DNA of 64,000 nt from Sphingomonas sp. AP4-R1 (lineage in GTDB: Bacteria > Pseudomonadota > Alphaproteobacteria > Sphingomonadales > Sphingomonadaceae), in the NCBI RefSeq assembly GCF_013113735.1, contig NZ_CP053346.1:1936001-2000000 (forward strand), in the 5' to 3' direction. The translations under genes and the position numbers were made by a program. Shown in pieces: positions 8,055 through 17,591 of this stretch. The notes below the pieces were generated by a model. It was not told the DNA's origin. It searched no databases and was given only the letters and a program-made list of their open reading frames with translations. How positions within the stretch are numbered: the stretch's first letter is position 1; every line of letters starts with the position of its first letter.

Positions 8055-9830
8055 TCAGGCCGCCAGATCGTAGGGCTGGATCTCGCCCGACAGATACAGG
8101 TTGCGCGCCTTGGCGCGGCTGAGCTTGCCGGACGAGGTGCGTGGCAGCGTCTTGGGCGGCACCAACTCGACCACGCAGTTCATGCCCGTGATCGCGCGCA
8201 CGCGCTCGCGGATCTCGTCGCGCAGGCGCGAACGCTCCTGGGGATCGCTGGTACGGCACTGGACCAGCACGGCGGGCGTCTCCTCGCCGCCGGGCGTGGT
8301 GATGGCGAAGGCGGCGATGTCGCCCGCCTTGAAGCCCGGCAATTGCTCCACCGCCCACTCGATATCCTGGGGCCAGTGGTTCTTGCCGTTGATGATGATC
8401 ATGTCCTTGGCGCGGCCGACAATGTAGATGTAGCCGTCGCTGATGTAGCCCATGTCGCCCGTATCGAGCCAGCCATCGACGAGGCAGGCGTCGGTCGCCT
8501 CCTGATCGCGGAAATAGCCGACCATCACGGGCGCGCCGCTGCACCAGACCTTGCCGATCGCACGCTCGGGCAGGGTGCCCCCATCCTCGTCGCGGATCTG
8601 GATCACGATGTCGCGCACGGGCTTCCCGCAATTGACGATCGCGCGGTAGCGCTGCGGGCGATCGAGCGCCTCGTCGCGGCTGCCGGACAGTTCGGTTTCC
8701 TCGACCAGCTCAACGACGATGCCCTCGCCCGGCGGCATGATCGAGACGGCCAGAGTCGCCTCGGCCAGACCATAAGAGGGCAGGAAGGCGGTGGACTTGA
8801 AGCCGGCTTCGGCGAACGCGTCGACGAAGGCCTGCATCACGTCGGGACGGATCATGTCCGCGCCGTTGCCCGCCACGCGCCAGCGCGACAGATCGAAGCG
8901 GTCCGACGCCTTCGTCTGGCTCGACATGCGCCGCGCGCAGATATCGTAGCCGAAGGTGGGCGAATAAGAGAGGGTGGTGCCGGGATTGCGGCTGATCAGA
9001 TCGAGCCACGCGAGCGGACGGCGCGCGAAATCCTCGGTCTTCAGATAATCGGTCGAAACCTGATTGGCGACCGGCGACAGCAGGCAGCCGACCAGCCCCA
9101 TGTCATGATACCAGGGCAGCCACGAGACGCAGCGATCGCCATCCTGCACGCTCATCCCGATCGAATGGGCGGCGAGGTTCGACATCAAGGCGCGATGCGT
9201 GATCGCCACGCCATGCGGGAATCGCGTCGATCCGCTGGAATATTGCAGATAGGCGATGTCGTCCGGCGACGCCTGCGGCAGCGCGATATCCGGCGCGGGC
9301 AAAGCGGACTGCGCGGCATAGGAACGCGCGGTCACGCCCTTCAGCAAAGCGGCGGCCTCGGCCATCGCCTCCAGCTCGGCCGGATAGAGAAGCAGGATCG
9401 GATCGGAACTGCCGAGCTGCACGGCCAGCTGATCGATATAGGCCTCACGCCCGCCGAACGAGGTGGGCAGGGGCAGCGGCACCGGCCAGGCGCCCGCATA
9501 GATGGCGCCGAAGAAGGCGGCGGCGAATTCGGTGCCCGTTTCGGCCAGCAGCGCGATCCGGTCGCCCGGCTTGATGCCGGCGGCGAGCAGCCCCCGCGCC
9601 GAGACGATGGCGTCCGCGCGCAATTCCGCGAACGGGTAGGGGCGAACCAGCGTGCCGCGCGGATCGTGGAAGTTCAGGCCGCGCGTGCCGCCCGCCGCAT
9701 AATCGAGCGAGGCGCCCAATGTCGGGAAGTCGGCATAGCGTCGCGGCAGGCCGTCATCGCTGGGGGTGCTGCGGAGAATCGCTGCGTCGTCAGCCCCACC
9801 GTCTTGATCAAAGGTCTTGCCCGAACTCAC
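8055..9830 (-). CDS. Fatty-acyl-AMP ligase (FAAL), stand-alone
   Basis: A 591-aa adenylate-forming enzyme. Seen: the P-loop-like YLQYSSGSTRFPHGV, the FAAL hallmark SWLPWYHDMGLVG, the A5 region PSYGLAEATLAV, the A7 region GWLDTGDMGYI, and the A10 lysine in RTSSGKLSRAKAR. FAALs activate a fatty acid to acyl-AMP and pass it to an acyl carrier protein rather than to CoA. No carrier domain is fused and no ACP gene is adjacent. The GTG at 9830 has GGAG 10 nt upstream; the frame stays open further upstream, but the extra residues look non-coding. In sphingolipid-making bacteria related ligases activate acyl chains for N-acylation, so that role is possible here (inference). It is divergent from recX. 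Confidence 0.85.
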   Translation of the reverse strand: MSSGKTFDQDGGADDAAILRSTPSDDGLPRRYADFPTLGASLDYAAGGTRGLNFHDPRGTLVRPYPFAELRADAIVSARGLLAAGIKPGDRIALLAETGTEFAAAFFGAIYAGAWPVPLPLPTSFGGREAYIDQLAVQLGSSDPILLLYPAELEAMAEAAALLKGVTARSYAAQSALPAPDIALPQASPDDIAYLQYSSGSTRFPHGVAITHRALMSNLAAHSIGMSVQDGDRCVSWLPWYHDMGLVGCLLSPVANQVSTDYLKTEDFARRPLAWLDLISRNPGTTLSYSPTFGYDICARRMSSQTKASDRFDLSRWRVAGNGADMIRPDVMQAFVDAFAEAGFKSTAFLPSYGLAEATLAVSIMPPGEGIVVELVEETELSGSRDEALDRPQRYRAIVNCGKPVRDIVIQIRDEDGGTLPERAIGKVWCSGAPVMVGYFRDQEATDACLVDGWLDTGDMGYISDGYIYIVGRAKDMIIINGKNHWPQDIEWAVEQLPGFKAGDIAAFAITTPGGEETPAVLVQCRTSDPQERSRLRDEIRERVRAITGMNCVVELVPPKTLPRTSSGKLSRAKARNLYLSGEIQPYDLAA

Positions 9831-9945
9831 TCTCTGGCAGCTCCAAAAAAAATCCCGCCGGGCGCAAGCACCCGTGTCACCAACCTTTAACCTATAATCG
9901 GCGGCGCGTTCTAAATTCGACAGCCTTGTGGCACAAACGTGGCGA

Positions 9946-10482
9946 ATGAGACAGTCCACCGCATCCAGGCAGCGCCGAGGAACCCGTTCGCTGGATGCGA
10001 AAGGGCTGGAGGCGCTCGCGCTGCGCTATGTCGGCCGCTATGCCACGAGCCGCGCGAAACTGCGCGATTATCTGCTGCGGAAGATCGGGGAAGCGGACTG
10101 GGCGGGGGAGGCCGCGCCCGATCCCGACGCGCTCGTCGCCCGGATCGCGGAACTGGGCTATGTCGACGATCGCGCCTTCGCGGAGCAGCGCGCGGCCGCG
10201 CTCGGCCGGCGGGGCTATGGCGCGCGGCGCATCGGCATGGCCTTCCGCGCGGCGGGGATCGAGGCGGAGGATGGCGAAGAGGCGCTCGCCTCGGCGCGGG
10301 AGGGCGCGCTGGATGCGGCGCTGGCTCTGGCGCGGCGCCGGCGCGTCGGGCCCTATGCCGCCGAACCGCTCGACCGTCCCGCGCGCGAGCGGGCGATCGC
10401 GATGCTGGTTCGGGGCGGACACGATCCCGGCCTCGCCCGCCGCATCGCGATGAGCGAACCGGGCGAGATTCCAGAGACTTGA
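9946..10482 (+). CDS. recX: Regulatory protein RecX
   Basis: A 178-aa three-helix-repeat protein of the RecX family. Seen: LEALALRYVGRYATSRAKLRDYLLRK, the typical first repeat, then VARIAELGYVDDRAFAEQRA and a second repeat GRRGYGARRIGMAFRAAGI. RecX binds RecA filaments and limits RecA activity. The usual neighbour recA is absent within the window, so it is a detached recX. The N terminus is uncertain: ATG 9946 is preferred, while GTG 9928 would add six residues. It is divergent from the FAAL gene with about 115 bp between the starts. Length is normal for alphaproteobacterial RecX. Confidence 0.85.
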   Translation: MRQSTASRQRRGTRSLDAKGLEALALRYVGRYATSRAKLRDYLLRKIGEADWAGEAAPDPDALVARIAELGYVDDRAFAEQRAAALGRRGYGARRIGMAFRAAGIEAEDGEEALASAREGALDAALALARRRRVGPYAAEPLDRPARERAIAMLVRGGHDPGLARRIAMSEPGEIPET

Positions 10483-10597
10483 AGACCTTGCCTCACTTTT
10501 GGCGTTTTTAGGCCGGAGACTTTCCCTTATCGGGGACGCCTGCTAAGCTAACACTTTGTAGGCCTCTCCGGCCTCTGTGAAGGAATGCCCAAGTTCC

Positions 10598-11188
10598 ATG
10601 AGTGACGACGAGGCGGGCCGGGGGCTCGCGACGGGAGTGGATCTGGACGAGGCTTCCCCAGCTATGGCGACGGGGGAAACGGTCCTCTGCGTCAGTGGTT
10701 CCGTCAAATGGTTCGATGGAACGCGCGGCTTCGGCTTCATGGTCGGGGACGATGGCGAGGGCGATGTCCTGATTCACTTCTCGGTGCTGCGCGAACATGA
10801 TCGCCGCACCCTGCCGGAAGGCACGCGCGTCGTGTGCGAAGCGGTGGAGCGCCAGCGCGGCATGCAGGCGCGCCGCATCCTGAAGATCGATCTGTCGACG
10901 GCGATCGGCCCCGATGCCGACATGATCGCCAAGAAGAATGCCGACCGCGTCGATCCGATGGCTCTGCTCGCGATCGCCGGGCCGTTCGAGCCGGTGATCG
11001 TGAAGTGGTTCAACCAGATCAAGGGCTATGGCTTCGTGCTGCGCCCCGGCACGACGCAGGACATCTTCATCCATATGGAGACGGTCCGCCGCGCCGGGCT
11101 GGGCGAGATCGAGCCCGATCAGCCGCTGCGCGCGCGCATCGCCGACGGCCGCAAGGGGCCGCTCGCCGTCATTGTCGAGGGTGCATGA
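10598..11188 (+). CDS. Double cold-shock-domain protein
   Basis: A 196-aa protein with two cold-shock domains. Domain 1 (about residues 30-95) has [15 protein letters not shown] and DVLIHFSVL. Domain 2 (about 125-190) has [14 protein letters not shown] and DIFIHMETV. Both keep the RNP1 (KGYGF-like) and RNP2 (V/IFIH) aromatic surfaces that bind single-stranded nucleic acid. Tandem CSD proteins of this length are known in alphaproteobacteria (CspD-type). The start at 10598 follows GAAGGAA; an in-frame GTG at 10577 is possible. The stop overlaps the next start as ATGA (11185-11188), so translation of the DUF192 gene is coupled. Confidence 0.9.
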   Translation: MSDDEAGRGLATGVDLDEASPAMATGETVLCVSGSVKWFDGTRGFGFMVGDDGEGDVLIHFSVLREHDRRTLPEGTRVVCEAVERQRGMQARRILKIDLSTAIGPDADMIAKKNADRVDPMALLAIAGPFEPVIVKWFNQIKGYGFVLRPGTTQDIFIHMETVRRAGLGEIEPDQPLRARIADGRKGPLAVIVEGA

Positions 11189-11676
11189 TTCGTAATCTTC
11201 GTGCGGTGGGCGCCGCGTTGCTGATCGCCCCCGTCTGTGCCGCGTTCGTCCCGATCGCGCCTGTTGTGTTTGCTCCGGCCGCCGCCGAGCCGGCCGCCTC
11301 CGCCCAGTCGCTGCGGACGGTGCCGCTGAAGATCGGCGGGCAGGGCAAGGTCCGCACCTTCACCGTGGAGGTGGCGACCACGTTCGAGCAGCAGGAAACC
11401 GGCCTCATGTATCGCAAGACAATGCCGGCCGATCACGGCATGATCTTTCCGATGTCGCCGCCGCGCCCGGCGACCTTCTGGATGAAGAACACCTATCTGC
11501 CGCTCGACCTGATCTTCATCGGGCCGGACCACCGAATCGTCCGCATCGCCGAAAATGCCGTGCCCCTGTCGCTCGACCTGATCGACTGTCCGGAGCCGGC
11601 CGCGGCCGTGCTGGAGCTGAACGGCGGCGCGGTGAAGGCGCAGGGGATCGCCGTCGGCGATCAGGTCCGCTGGTAA
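11185..11676 (+). CDS. Exported DUF192 protein
   Basis: A 163-aa protein with a hydrophobic signal peptide (residues 1-40, cleaved near [10 protein letters not shown]). The rest is a DUF192 domain: [37 protein letters not shown] and PLDLIFIG are family signatures. The family is small and of unknown biochemical function. In alphaproteobacteria it often follows a cold-shock gene, as here, where the two genes overlap by 4 bp (ATGA). Location is predicted periplasmic. No catalytic residues can be proposed. Confidence 0.88.
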   Translation: MIRNLRAVGAALLIAPVCAAFVPIAPVVFAPAAAEPAASAQSLRTVPLKIGGQGKVRTFTVEVATTFEQQETGLMYRKTMPADHGMIFPMSPPRPATFWMKNTYLPLDLIFIGPDHRIVRIAENAVPLSLDLIDCPEPAAAVLELNGGAVKAQGIAVGDQVRW

Positions 11677-11751
11677 ATTTGCGATCGATGGCGGCCGTTC
11701 GTGTCGCACCCGGTTGCACAGGCGCCCGGTAAGCGGCTAAGCGCCCTGTCC

Positions 11752-12147
11752 ATGTCTGCGCTGATGAAGATCTTCACCTGGTGGGAAGGTGCCACCATCG
11801 GCACCCTCCTGTACAGCCGCCGCAACGGCCGCTCGGTCGGCACCGATTCGCTCGGCAACGCCTATTTCGAGGCCAAGAAGGCCACGAACGGGCTGACCCG
11901 TCGGTGGGTGATCTACAAGGGCTCCAACGATGCGAGCCGCGTGCCCGCCGAATGGCATGGCTGGCTGCATCACACGACCGATCTCGTCCCCGATGCGCTG
12001 CCGCCGGCGCGCGTCTGGGAGAAGGAAACGCTGCCGAACCTGACGGGCACGCTCGGCGCCTATCGCCCGGCCGGCGCGCTGGAGCGCGGCGGCAATCGCG
12101 CGGCCGCGACCGGCGATTACGAGGCCTGGAGCCCCGGCAACCCATGA
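11752..12147 (+). CDS. NADH dehydrogenase accessory subunit, NDUFA12 family
   Basis: A 131-aa protein matching the NDUFA12/B17.2 family of complex I accessory subunits. Seen: FTWWEGATIGTLLYSRRNG, VGTDSLGNAYFEAK, RRWVIYKG, the near-invariant VPAEWHGWLHHTTD, and a C-terminal YEAWSPGNP. The subunit is found in mitochondria and alphaproteobacteria and attaches to the peripheral arm of complex I. The nuo operon is not in this window. Start candidates are ATG 11752 and ATG 11764 with no strong ribosome site; I chose the first. The stop overlaps the mlaD start (ATGA at 12144-12147). Confidence 0.93.
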   Translation: MSALMKIFTWWEGATIGTLLYSRRNGRSVGTDSLGNAYFEAKKATNGLTRRWVIYKGSNDASRVPAEWHGWLHHTTDLVPDALPPARVWEKETLPNLTGTLGAYRPAGALERGGNRAAATGDYEAWSPGNP

Positions 12148-12641
12148 GGGGCCTTTTCCGCGAGAATGCCGGCGAGGCGATCGTCGGCCTTCTCGTCGTG
12201 ATCCTCGCAGGGGTCTTCATCCTCTTCGCCTGGGATCGCACCGGCGGCGGTAGCCATGCGGACGGCTACAAGGTCACAGCGCTGTTCCCCAATGCCAGCG
12301 GCGTGAATGTCGGCACCGACGTGCGCGTCTCGGGCCTGAAGATCGGGAGCGTGACCGGCCAGAAGCTGGATCCGCAGACGTTCCAGGTCGCGATCACGAT
12401 CGCGCTGGACCCGGCGGTGAAGCTGCCCGCCGATTCGAGCGCGGCGATCACGTCCGAAGGCCTGCTCGGCAGCACCTTCGTCGCGCTGACGCCGGGCGGC
12501 TCCGAAACCCCGCTCAAGAATGGCGACACGATCACCGATACGCAGGGCGCGATGGATCTGATGGCGCTGATCGGCCAGTTCATCAACAAGCCCTCCGCGC
12601 CTGCCGGGGGCGATCAGGGGGCCACGGGCGCCAAGCCGTGA
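12144..12641 (+). CDS. mlaD: MlaD-like outer-membrane lipid transport protein (MCE domain)
   Basis: A 165-aa protein with one N-terminal membrane anchor (AIVGLLVVILAGVFILFAW) and an MCE domain of about 80 residues: YKVTALFPNASGVNVGTDVRVSGLKIG, TSEGLLGSTFVALTPGG. The C terminus MDLMALIGQFI is the hydrophobic helix that lines the MlaD hexamer pore in E. coli. MlaD works with the MlaFEB ABC complex in retrograde phospholipid transport; no mlaE or mlaF is nearby, so these would be elsewhere. It is translationally coupled on both sides, overlapping NDUFA12 by 4 bp and DUF2155 by 4 bp (GTGA). Confidence 0.9.
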   Translation: MRGLFRENAGEAIVGLLVVILAGVFILFAWDRTGGGSHADGYKVTALFPNASGVNVGTDVRVSGLKIGSVTGQKLDPQTFQVAITIALDPAVKLPADSSAAITSEGLLGSTFVALTPGGSETPLKNGDTITDTQGAMDLMALIGQFINKPSAPAGGDQGATGAKP

Positions 12642-13303
12642 GGATCGGCCGATCCGGCGCGCTGGCGCTGGGCGCGATCCTCGTGGGCGCGATCGGCCTC
12701 GGCGCCGCGGTCGCGGTCCAGTCTCCCGCGAACGGGAATGAGACGGCGGCGCTCGCGCCCGATGCCGCGCTCGCCAACGAATCGGCGCCCGCCGCCAAGG
12801 CCGCGCCCCGCACGCCCACGCCGCCTTTGTCCAAGAGCGACACGCCGATGGCCGAGCGCGTCGCCGTGCTGGGGGTGCTGAACAAGCGCGACGGCGTCTC
12901 GCGCGACATCACGCTGAAGCCGGGCGAGGCGCGCCGTATCGGATCGCTGATCGTGCGCCTGCGCGCCTGCGACCAGACGGCGGACTGGGAGCCGGAGCAG
13001 CTGACCGGCGCGTTCGTGCAGGCCGATCTGCACGGATCGGACGGCCAGTGGCGGCGCATCTTCTCGGGTTGGCTCTACAAGGAGAGCCCGTCGCTCAACG
13101 TCGTCGAAAATCCCTATTGGGACGTCTGGCCCAAGAGCTGCACGATGCGGCACGCGGACGTGGGCCCGGCGACCGTCTCGGCCGGATCGGCATCGGGTGC
13201 GGCACCGTCGAGCGCGAAGAAATCGGCGGACCCCGCCGCGACGACGCCCGCCGCCGAGGCGGCCGAGCCCAAGCCCAGCGCGGCATCCAACAGCACGACA
13301 TAA
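12638..13303 (+). CDS. Exported DUF2155 protein with long alanine-rich tail
   Basis: A 221-aa protein. Residues 1-30 are a signal peptide or anchor. Residues about 70-165 form the DUF2155 domain (VLGVLNKRDG, IGSLIVRLRACDQT, FSGWLYKESPSLNVVENPYWDVW). The final ~55 residues are low-complexity A/S/P/K sequence outside the domain. That tail lies wholly over the 3' end of aat on the opposite strand (13114-13303 shared). The GTG start at 12638 forms a GTGA overlap with the mlaD stop. Function of the family is unknown. Its neighbourhood with NDUFA12 and aat is common in alphaproteobacteria, as far as I recall. Confidence 0.85.
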   Translation: MRIGRSGALALGAILVGAIGLGAAVAVQSPANGNETAALAPDAALANESAPAAKAAPRTPTPPLSKSDTPMAERVAVLGVLNKRDGVSRDITLKPGEARRIGSLIVRLRACDQTADWEPEQLTGAFVQADLHGSDGQWRRIFSGWLYKESPSLNVVENPYWDVWPKSCTMRHADVGPATVSAGSASGAAPSSAKKSADPAATTPAAEAAEPKPSAASNSTT

Positions 13304-13857
13304 TCGGCGCGCGCGATCTCGATCGCGCCCATCGTGGCGAGATGGTCGGTCTGGAACTGGCAGTCGAGCAACTGGAAGCCGCCATATTTGAGCCGCGCCA
13401 CCAGATGCGCGAGCGCGACCTTCGAGGCATCGGTCGCGCGGCTGAACATGCTCTCGCCGAAGAAGGCGCCCCCCAGCCGCACGCCATACAGGCCACCGAC
13501 CAGCCGGCCCTCGGCAGGATCGCCTTCCCACGTCTCGATCGAATGGGCGTAGCCGCGCGCGTGCAGCTCGCCATAGGCCAACTCGATCTGCGGATTGATC
13601 CACGTATCCGGCCGCCCCGGCGTCGCCTCCGCGCACATCGCGACCACCCGCCCGAACGCGCGATCCGCCGTGGTGGTGAAGCGGCCCGAGCGCAATGTCT
13701 TGGCGAGGCTGCGCGAGAGGTGAAAGCCGTCGAGCGGCAGCACGCCGCGCTTCTTCGGCTCGACCCAGAAGACGTCGTCCGTCTCGCGGCTGTTCGCCAT
13801 CGGGAACACGCCGACGGAATAAGCGCGCAACAGCAGGTCGGGGTCCAGCTCGGCCAT
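13114..13857 (-). CDS. aat: Leucyl/phenylalanyl-tRNA--protein transferase
   Basis: A 247-aa enzyme that adds Leu or Phe to N-terminal Arg/Lys of proteins, marking them for ClpS-ClpAP degradation (N-degron pathway). Seen: LLRAYSVGVFPMA and VFWVEPKKRGVLPLDGFH (family signature), HSIETWEGD, LVGGLYGVRLGGAFFGESMFS (catalytic core) and LLDCQFQTDHL. The C terminus CRIVQLLGQTSQ matches the usual family end, so the overlap with the tail of DUF2155 is real on this side. The ATG at 13857 is the only good start. Between about residues 200 and 235 there is an Ala/Gly-rich segment, which is the part coded opposite the DUF2155 tail. Confidence 0.95.
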   Translation of the reverse strand: MAELDPDLLLRAYSVGVFPMANSRETDDVFWVEPKKRGVLPLDGFHLSRSLAKTLRSGRFTTTADRAFGRVVAMCAEATPGRPDTWINPQIELAYGELHARGYAHSIETWEGDPAEGRLVGGLYGVRLGGAFFGESMFSRATDASKVALAHLVARLKYGGFQLLDCQFQTDHLATMGAIEIARADYVVLLDAALGLGSAASAAGVVAAGSADFFALDGAAPDADPAETVAGPTSACRIVQLLGQTSQ

Positions 13858-13910
13858 GCGGCCAGTCTAACCCTTAACGCACGTCCATTCCACCGGCGAC
13901 ACGATGGCGT

Positions 13911-14099
13911 TCACCAATTCCGCCAGGGTGTCGCATCCGGAATGGAGGGGGGCTCCAGCCCGCGCGCCAGCATCGCGGCGCGCCAGCGGGCGAGCGCCTC
14001 GTTATAATAATCGAAGATGCACGGCGAGCAGCCCCGGCCGCAGCAGGCCCATGGCTCGGGACGGACGGGAGGGGGAGGAGGGACGGTGCCGTCCGTCAT
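13911..14099 (-). CDS. Small oxidoreductase-like domain protein (CCGxGC motif)
   Basis: A 62-aa protein matching the short oxidoreductase-like family: a proline run, PEPWACCGRGCSPCIFDYY, then NEALARWRAAM. Cysteines form a CC-x3-C-x2-C pattern that could bind a metal or cluster (inference). The start ATG at 14099 overlaps the LysR stop as ATGA and has GGGGA 7 nt upstream; an ATG at 14105 is the alternative. It lies between the LysR gene and aat on the same strand and is probably cotranscribed with LysR by translational coupling. Function is unknown; eukaryotic relatives are mitochondrial. Confidence 0.75.
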   Translation of the reverse strand: MTDGTVPPPPPVRPEPWACCGRGCSPCIFDYYNEALARWRAAMLARGLEPPSIPDATPWRNW

Positions 14100-15004
14100 T
14101 CCCATGTCCCCTGCGCGCGGACGAAATCGACGAAGGCGCGGAGCGGGGCGGGAAGGTAGCGGCGGCCCGGATAATAGAGGAACGGGCCCGAGAAGCTGTC
14201 CCACCAAGGCTCCAGCACGGGCTCCAGCGCGCCGCTGTCGAAATAGGGTTGCAGCCATTCCTCGAACAGCATGATGACGCCGCTGCCCGCCACCGCCGCG
14301 CCGACCGCGAGATCCACCGCCGCGCCGATGCGGACCACGAGCGGCCCGGTCGGATCGATCCGCACCACCTCGCCCTCGCGCTCGAACTCCCACACCGTCA
14401 TCGCGCCGCTCGCGTGGCGGGCGGCGAGGCAGGCATGATCCAGCAGATCGCGCGGATGATCGGGGCGGCCTTGGCGTGCGAGATAGGCGGGGGCGGCGGC
14501 GGTGGCGAAGCGCTGCGTGCGCGGGCCGATCGGCAGCGCGATCATGTCCTGCTCCAGCCGCTCGTCATAGCGGATGCCCGCATCATAGCCGGCGGCCAGC
14601 ACGTCGACGAGGCCGTCCTCGGCGGTCACCTCCAGCCGGATGTCGGGATAAGCGGCGAGGAAGGCGGGCACGATGCGCGGCAGCACCAGCCGCGCGACGA
14701 CCACGGGCACGTTCAGTTTCAGCGTGCCGATCGGCCGATCGCGGAAGCCGTTGACCACATCCAGCGCCGCCTCGACCTCGCCCAGCGCGGGGCGGAGCCG
14801 ATCGAGCAGCATCGCGCCCGCCTCGGTGGGCGCCACGCTGCGCGTCGTGCGGTGGAGCAGGCGCACGCCCAGCCGCGTTTCCAGCCGGCGCACCGCCTCG
14901 CTCAGCCCCGACGCGCTGCCGCCGGTCGCGCGGGCGCCCTCGCGAAACCCGCCCGCCTGCGCCACCGCGACGAAGGCGGTCAGTTCGCCGAGATCGCTCG
15001 CCAT
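14096..15004 (-). CDS. LysR-family transcriptional regulator
   Basis: A 302-aa LysR regulator. The winged HTH occupies residues about 5-65 (ELTAFVAVAQAGGFREGARA, SASGLSEAVRRLETRLGVRLLHRTTRSV). The effector domain follows from about 90 (GTLKLNVPVVVARLVLPRIV, DIRLEVTAEDGLVDVLAAGYDAGIRY). The latter form is typical of the CrgA/YafC-like subgroup that often controls neighbouring oxidoreductases. The ATG at 15004 has AGGAG 6 nt upstream. It is divergent from the aldo/keto reductase at 15099, its likely target, with the shared control region at 15005-15098. Confidence 0.9.
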   Translation of the reverse strand: MASDLGELTAFVAVAQAGGFREGARATGGSASGLSEAVRRLETRLGVRLLHRTTRSVAPTEAGAMLLDRLRPALGEVEAALDVVNGFRDRPIGTLKLNVPVVVARLVLPRIVPAFLAAYPDIRLEVTAEDGLVDVLAAGYDAGIRYDERLEQDMIALPIGPRTQRFATAAAPAYLARQGRPDHPRDLLDHACLAARHASGAMTVWEFEREGEVVRIDPTGPLVVRIGAAVDLAVGAAVAGSGVIMLFEEWLQPYFDSGALEPVLEPWWDSFSGPFLYYPGRRYLPAPLRAFVDFVRAQGTWE

Positions 15005-15038
15005 TGTTCGCTCCTGCGCACGACCTGTACGGATTGTG

Positions 15039-15049
15039 CGATATTATCG
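15039..15049. promoter_or_regulatory. Candidate LysR operator between divergent genes
   Basis: CGATATTATCG is an inverted repeat (arms CGATA/TATCG around one T) in the 94-bp gap between the LysR gene and the aldo/keto reductase. LysR sites usually have a T-N11-A core with short dyad symmetry, and the location fits. Binding is not shown by sequence alone. Confidence 0.4.
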
Positions 15050-15098
15050 TGCGGTGTGAGCCTGTCTATATGCGTTGTCACCTTACAGGAGACTCTCC

Positions 15099-15980
15099 AT
15101 GACCCATCTCGGCACAGCTGGCACGTTCCCGCTCGGCGATCGCACCGTGAAGCGCATCGGATATGGCGCGATGCAACTGGCGGGGCCGGGCGTGTTCGGG
15201 CCGCCGAAGGATCGCGCGCAGGCCGTGGCGGTGCTGCGCGCGGCGGTGGAGGCGGGCGTCGACCATATCGACACCAGCGATTTCTACGGACCGCACGTCA
15301 CCAACCAGATCATCCGCGAGGCGCTGCATCCCTATCGCGACGATCTCGTCATCGTCACGAAGATCGGCGCGAAGCGGGGCGAGGATGCGTCGTGGAATCC
15401 GGCTTTCTCGGCCGAAGAGCTGACAAGCGCGGTGCATGACAATCTCCGCAATCTCGGCCTCGACGTGCTGGATGTCGTGAATCTGCGCCTGATGTTCGGC
15501 ATCCACGGCCCGGCCGAGGGATCGCTGGAGGCCCCGCTGACCGCGCTGGCCGAACTACAGCGGCAGGGGCTGGTCCGCCGGATCGGCCTCAGCAACGTGA
15601 CGCCCACGCAGATCGAGGAGGCGCGCGGCATCGCCGAGATCGTCTGCGTGCAGAACCAGTATAATCTCGCGCACCGGGAGGATGATGCGCTGGTCGCGGC
15701 GCTGGCGGCGGAGGGCGTGGCCTATGTGCCCTTCTTCCCGCTGGGCGGTTTCAGCCCGCTGCAGTCGGACGCGCTGTCCGATGTCGCGGCCTCGCTGGAG
15801 GCGACGCCGATGCAGGTGGCGCTGGCGTGGCTGCTGCAGCGCTCGCCTAACATCCTGCTGATCCCCGGCACGTCGTCGCTCGGCCATCTGCGCGAGAATC
15901 TCGCCGTCGCCGATCTGGTGCTGCCGCCGGAGGCGGTCGCCACGCTCGACGGGATCGGAAGCAAAACCTCCGCGCTTTGA
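15099..15980 (+). CDS. Aldo/keto reductase
   Basis: A 293-aa NADPH-dependent oxidoreductase with an (alpha/beta)8 barrel. Seen: IGYGAMQLAGPGVFG, the catalytic Asp/Tyr region VDHIDTSDFYGPH, catalytic Lys in VIVTKIGAKRG, LGLDVLDVVNLRLM, GLSNVTPTQIEEA, VQNQYNLAHRE, and the NADP-binding C-terminal LLIPGTSSLGHLRENL. It resembles the family often annotated as oxidoreductases of quinone or aldehyde stress. The ATG at 15099 has AGGAG 7 nt upstream. It is divergent from its probable LysR regulator. Substrate unknown. Confidence 0.9.
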   Translation: MTHLGTAGTFPLGDRTVKRIGYGAMQLAGPGVFGPPKDRAQAVAVLRAAVEAGVDHIDTSDFYGPHVTNQIIREALHPYRDDLVIVTKIGAKRGEDASWNPAFSAEELTSAVHDNLRNLGLDVLDVVNLRLMFGIHGPAEGSLEAPLTALAELQRQGLVRRIGLSNVTPTQIEEARGIAEIVCVQNQYNLAHREDDALVAALAAEGVAYVPFFPLGGFSPLQSDALSDVAASLEATPMQVALAWLLQRSPNILLIPGTSSLGHLRENLAVADLVLPPEAVATLDGIGSKTSAL

Positions 15981-16000
15981 GGGGGCGCCTTTCGGCGCGA

Positions 16001-16082
16001 GGCGGCACCGGCCCGCTCCCCAACCGATCTCCCAATCAGTTCACTCTGTGGGAGGTTGGGTAGGGAGCGGTCCGATGCCGCC
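16001..16082. repeat. Long imperfect inverted repeat after the aldo/keto reductase
   Basis: Arms of about 33 bp: the left begins GGCGGCACCGGCCCGCTCCC, and the right ends AGGGAGCGGTCCGATGCCGCC-like, with a loop around CAATCAGTTCACTCTGT. A small hairpin GGGCGCC-TTTC-GGCGC lies just before it. The structure could terminate the reductase mRNA or be a separate palindromic repeat family. Confidence 0.6.
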
Positions 16083-17424
<1,342 letters not shown>

Positions 17425-17433
17425 TCCTGTCGC

Positions 17434-17509
17434 GCTCCTGCGAACGCAGGAGCCCAGGGTTTTCGGGCGCCGTTGTCCGAAGCTCCGGGCTCCCGCGTTC
17501 GCGGGAGTA
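17434..17509. repeat. Paired hairpin repeat, family B copy 1
   Basis: Two hairpins facing each other: GCTCCTGCGAACGCAGGAGC and GGGCTCCCGCGTTCGCGGGAG. They are joined by about 30 bp, and the flanks CCCAGGG/TCCGGGC can also pair. Related modules lie at 20791-20873. It probably ends the asd transcript. Confidence 0.7.
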
Positions 17510-17591
17510 CTTTCCAAAGTTCGGCGGTCGCTCCGGATAGACGCCCTTGCGCACCGCCGCCCCCGCCGCTATGCGCGCTCCACCTCTGCGG

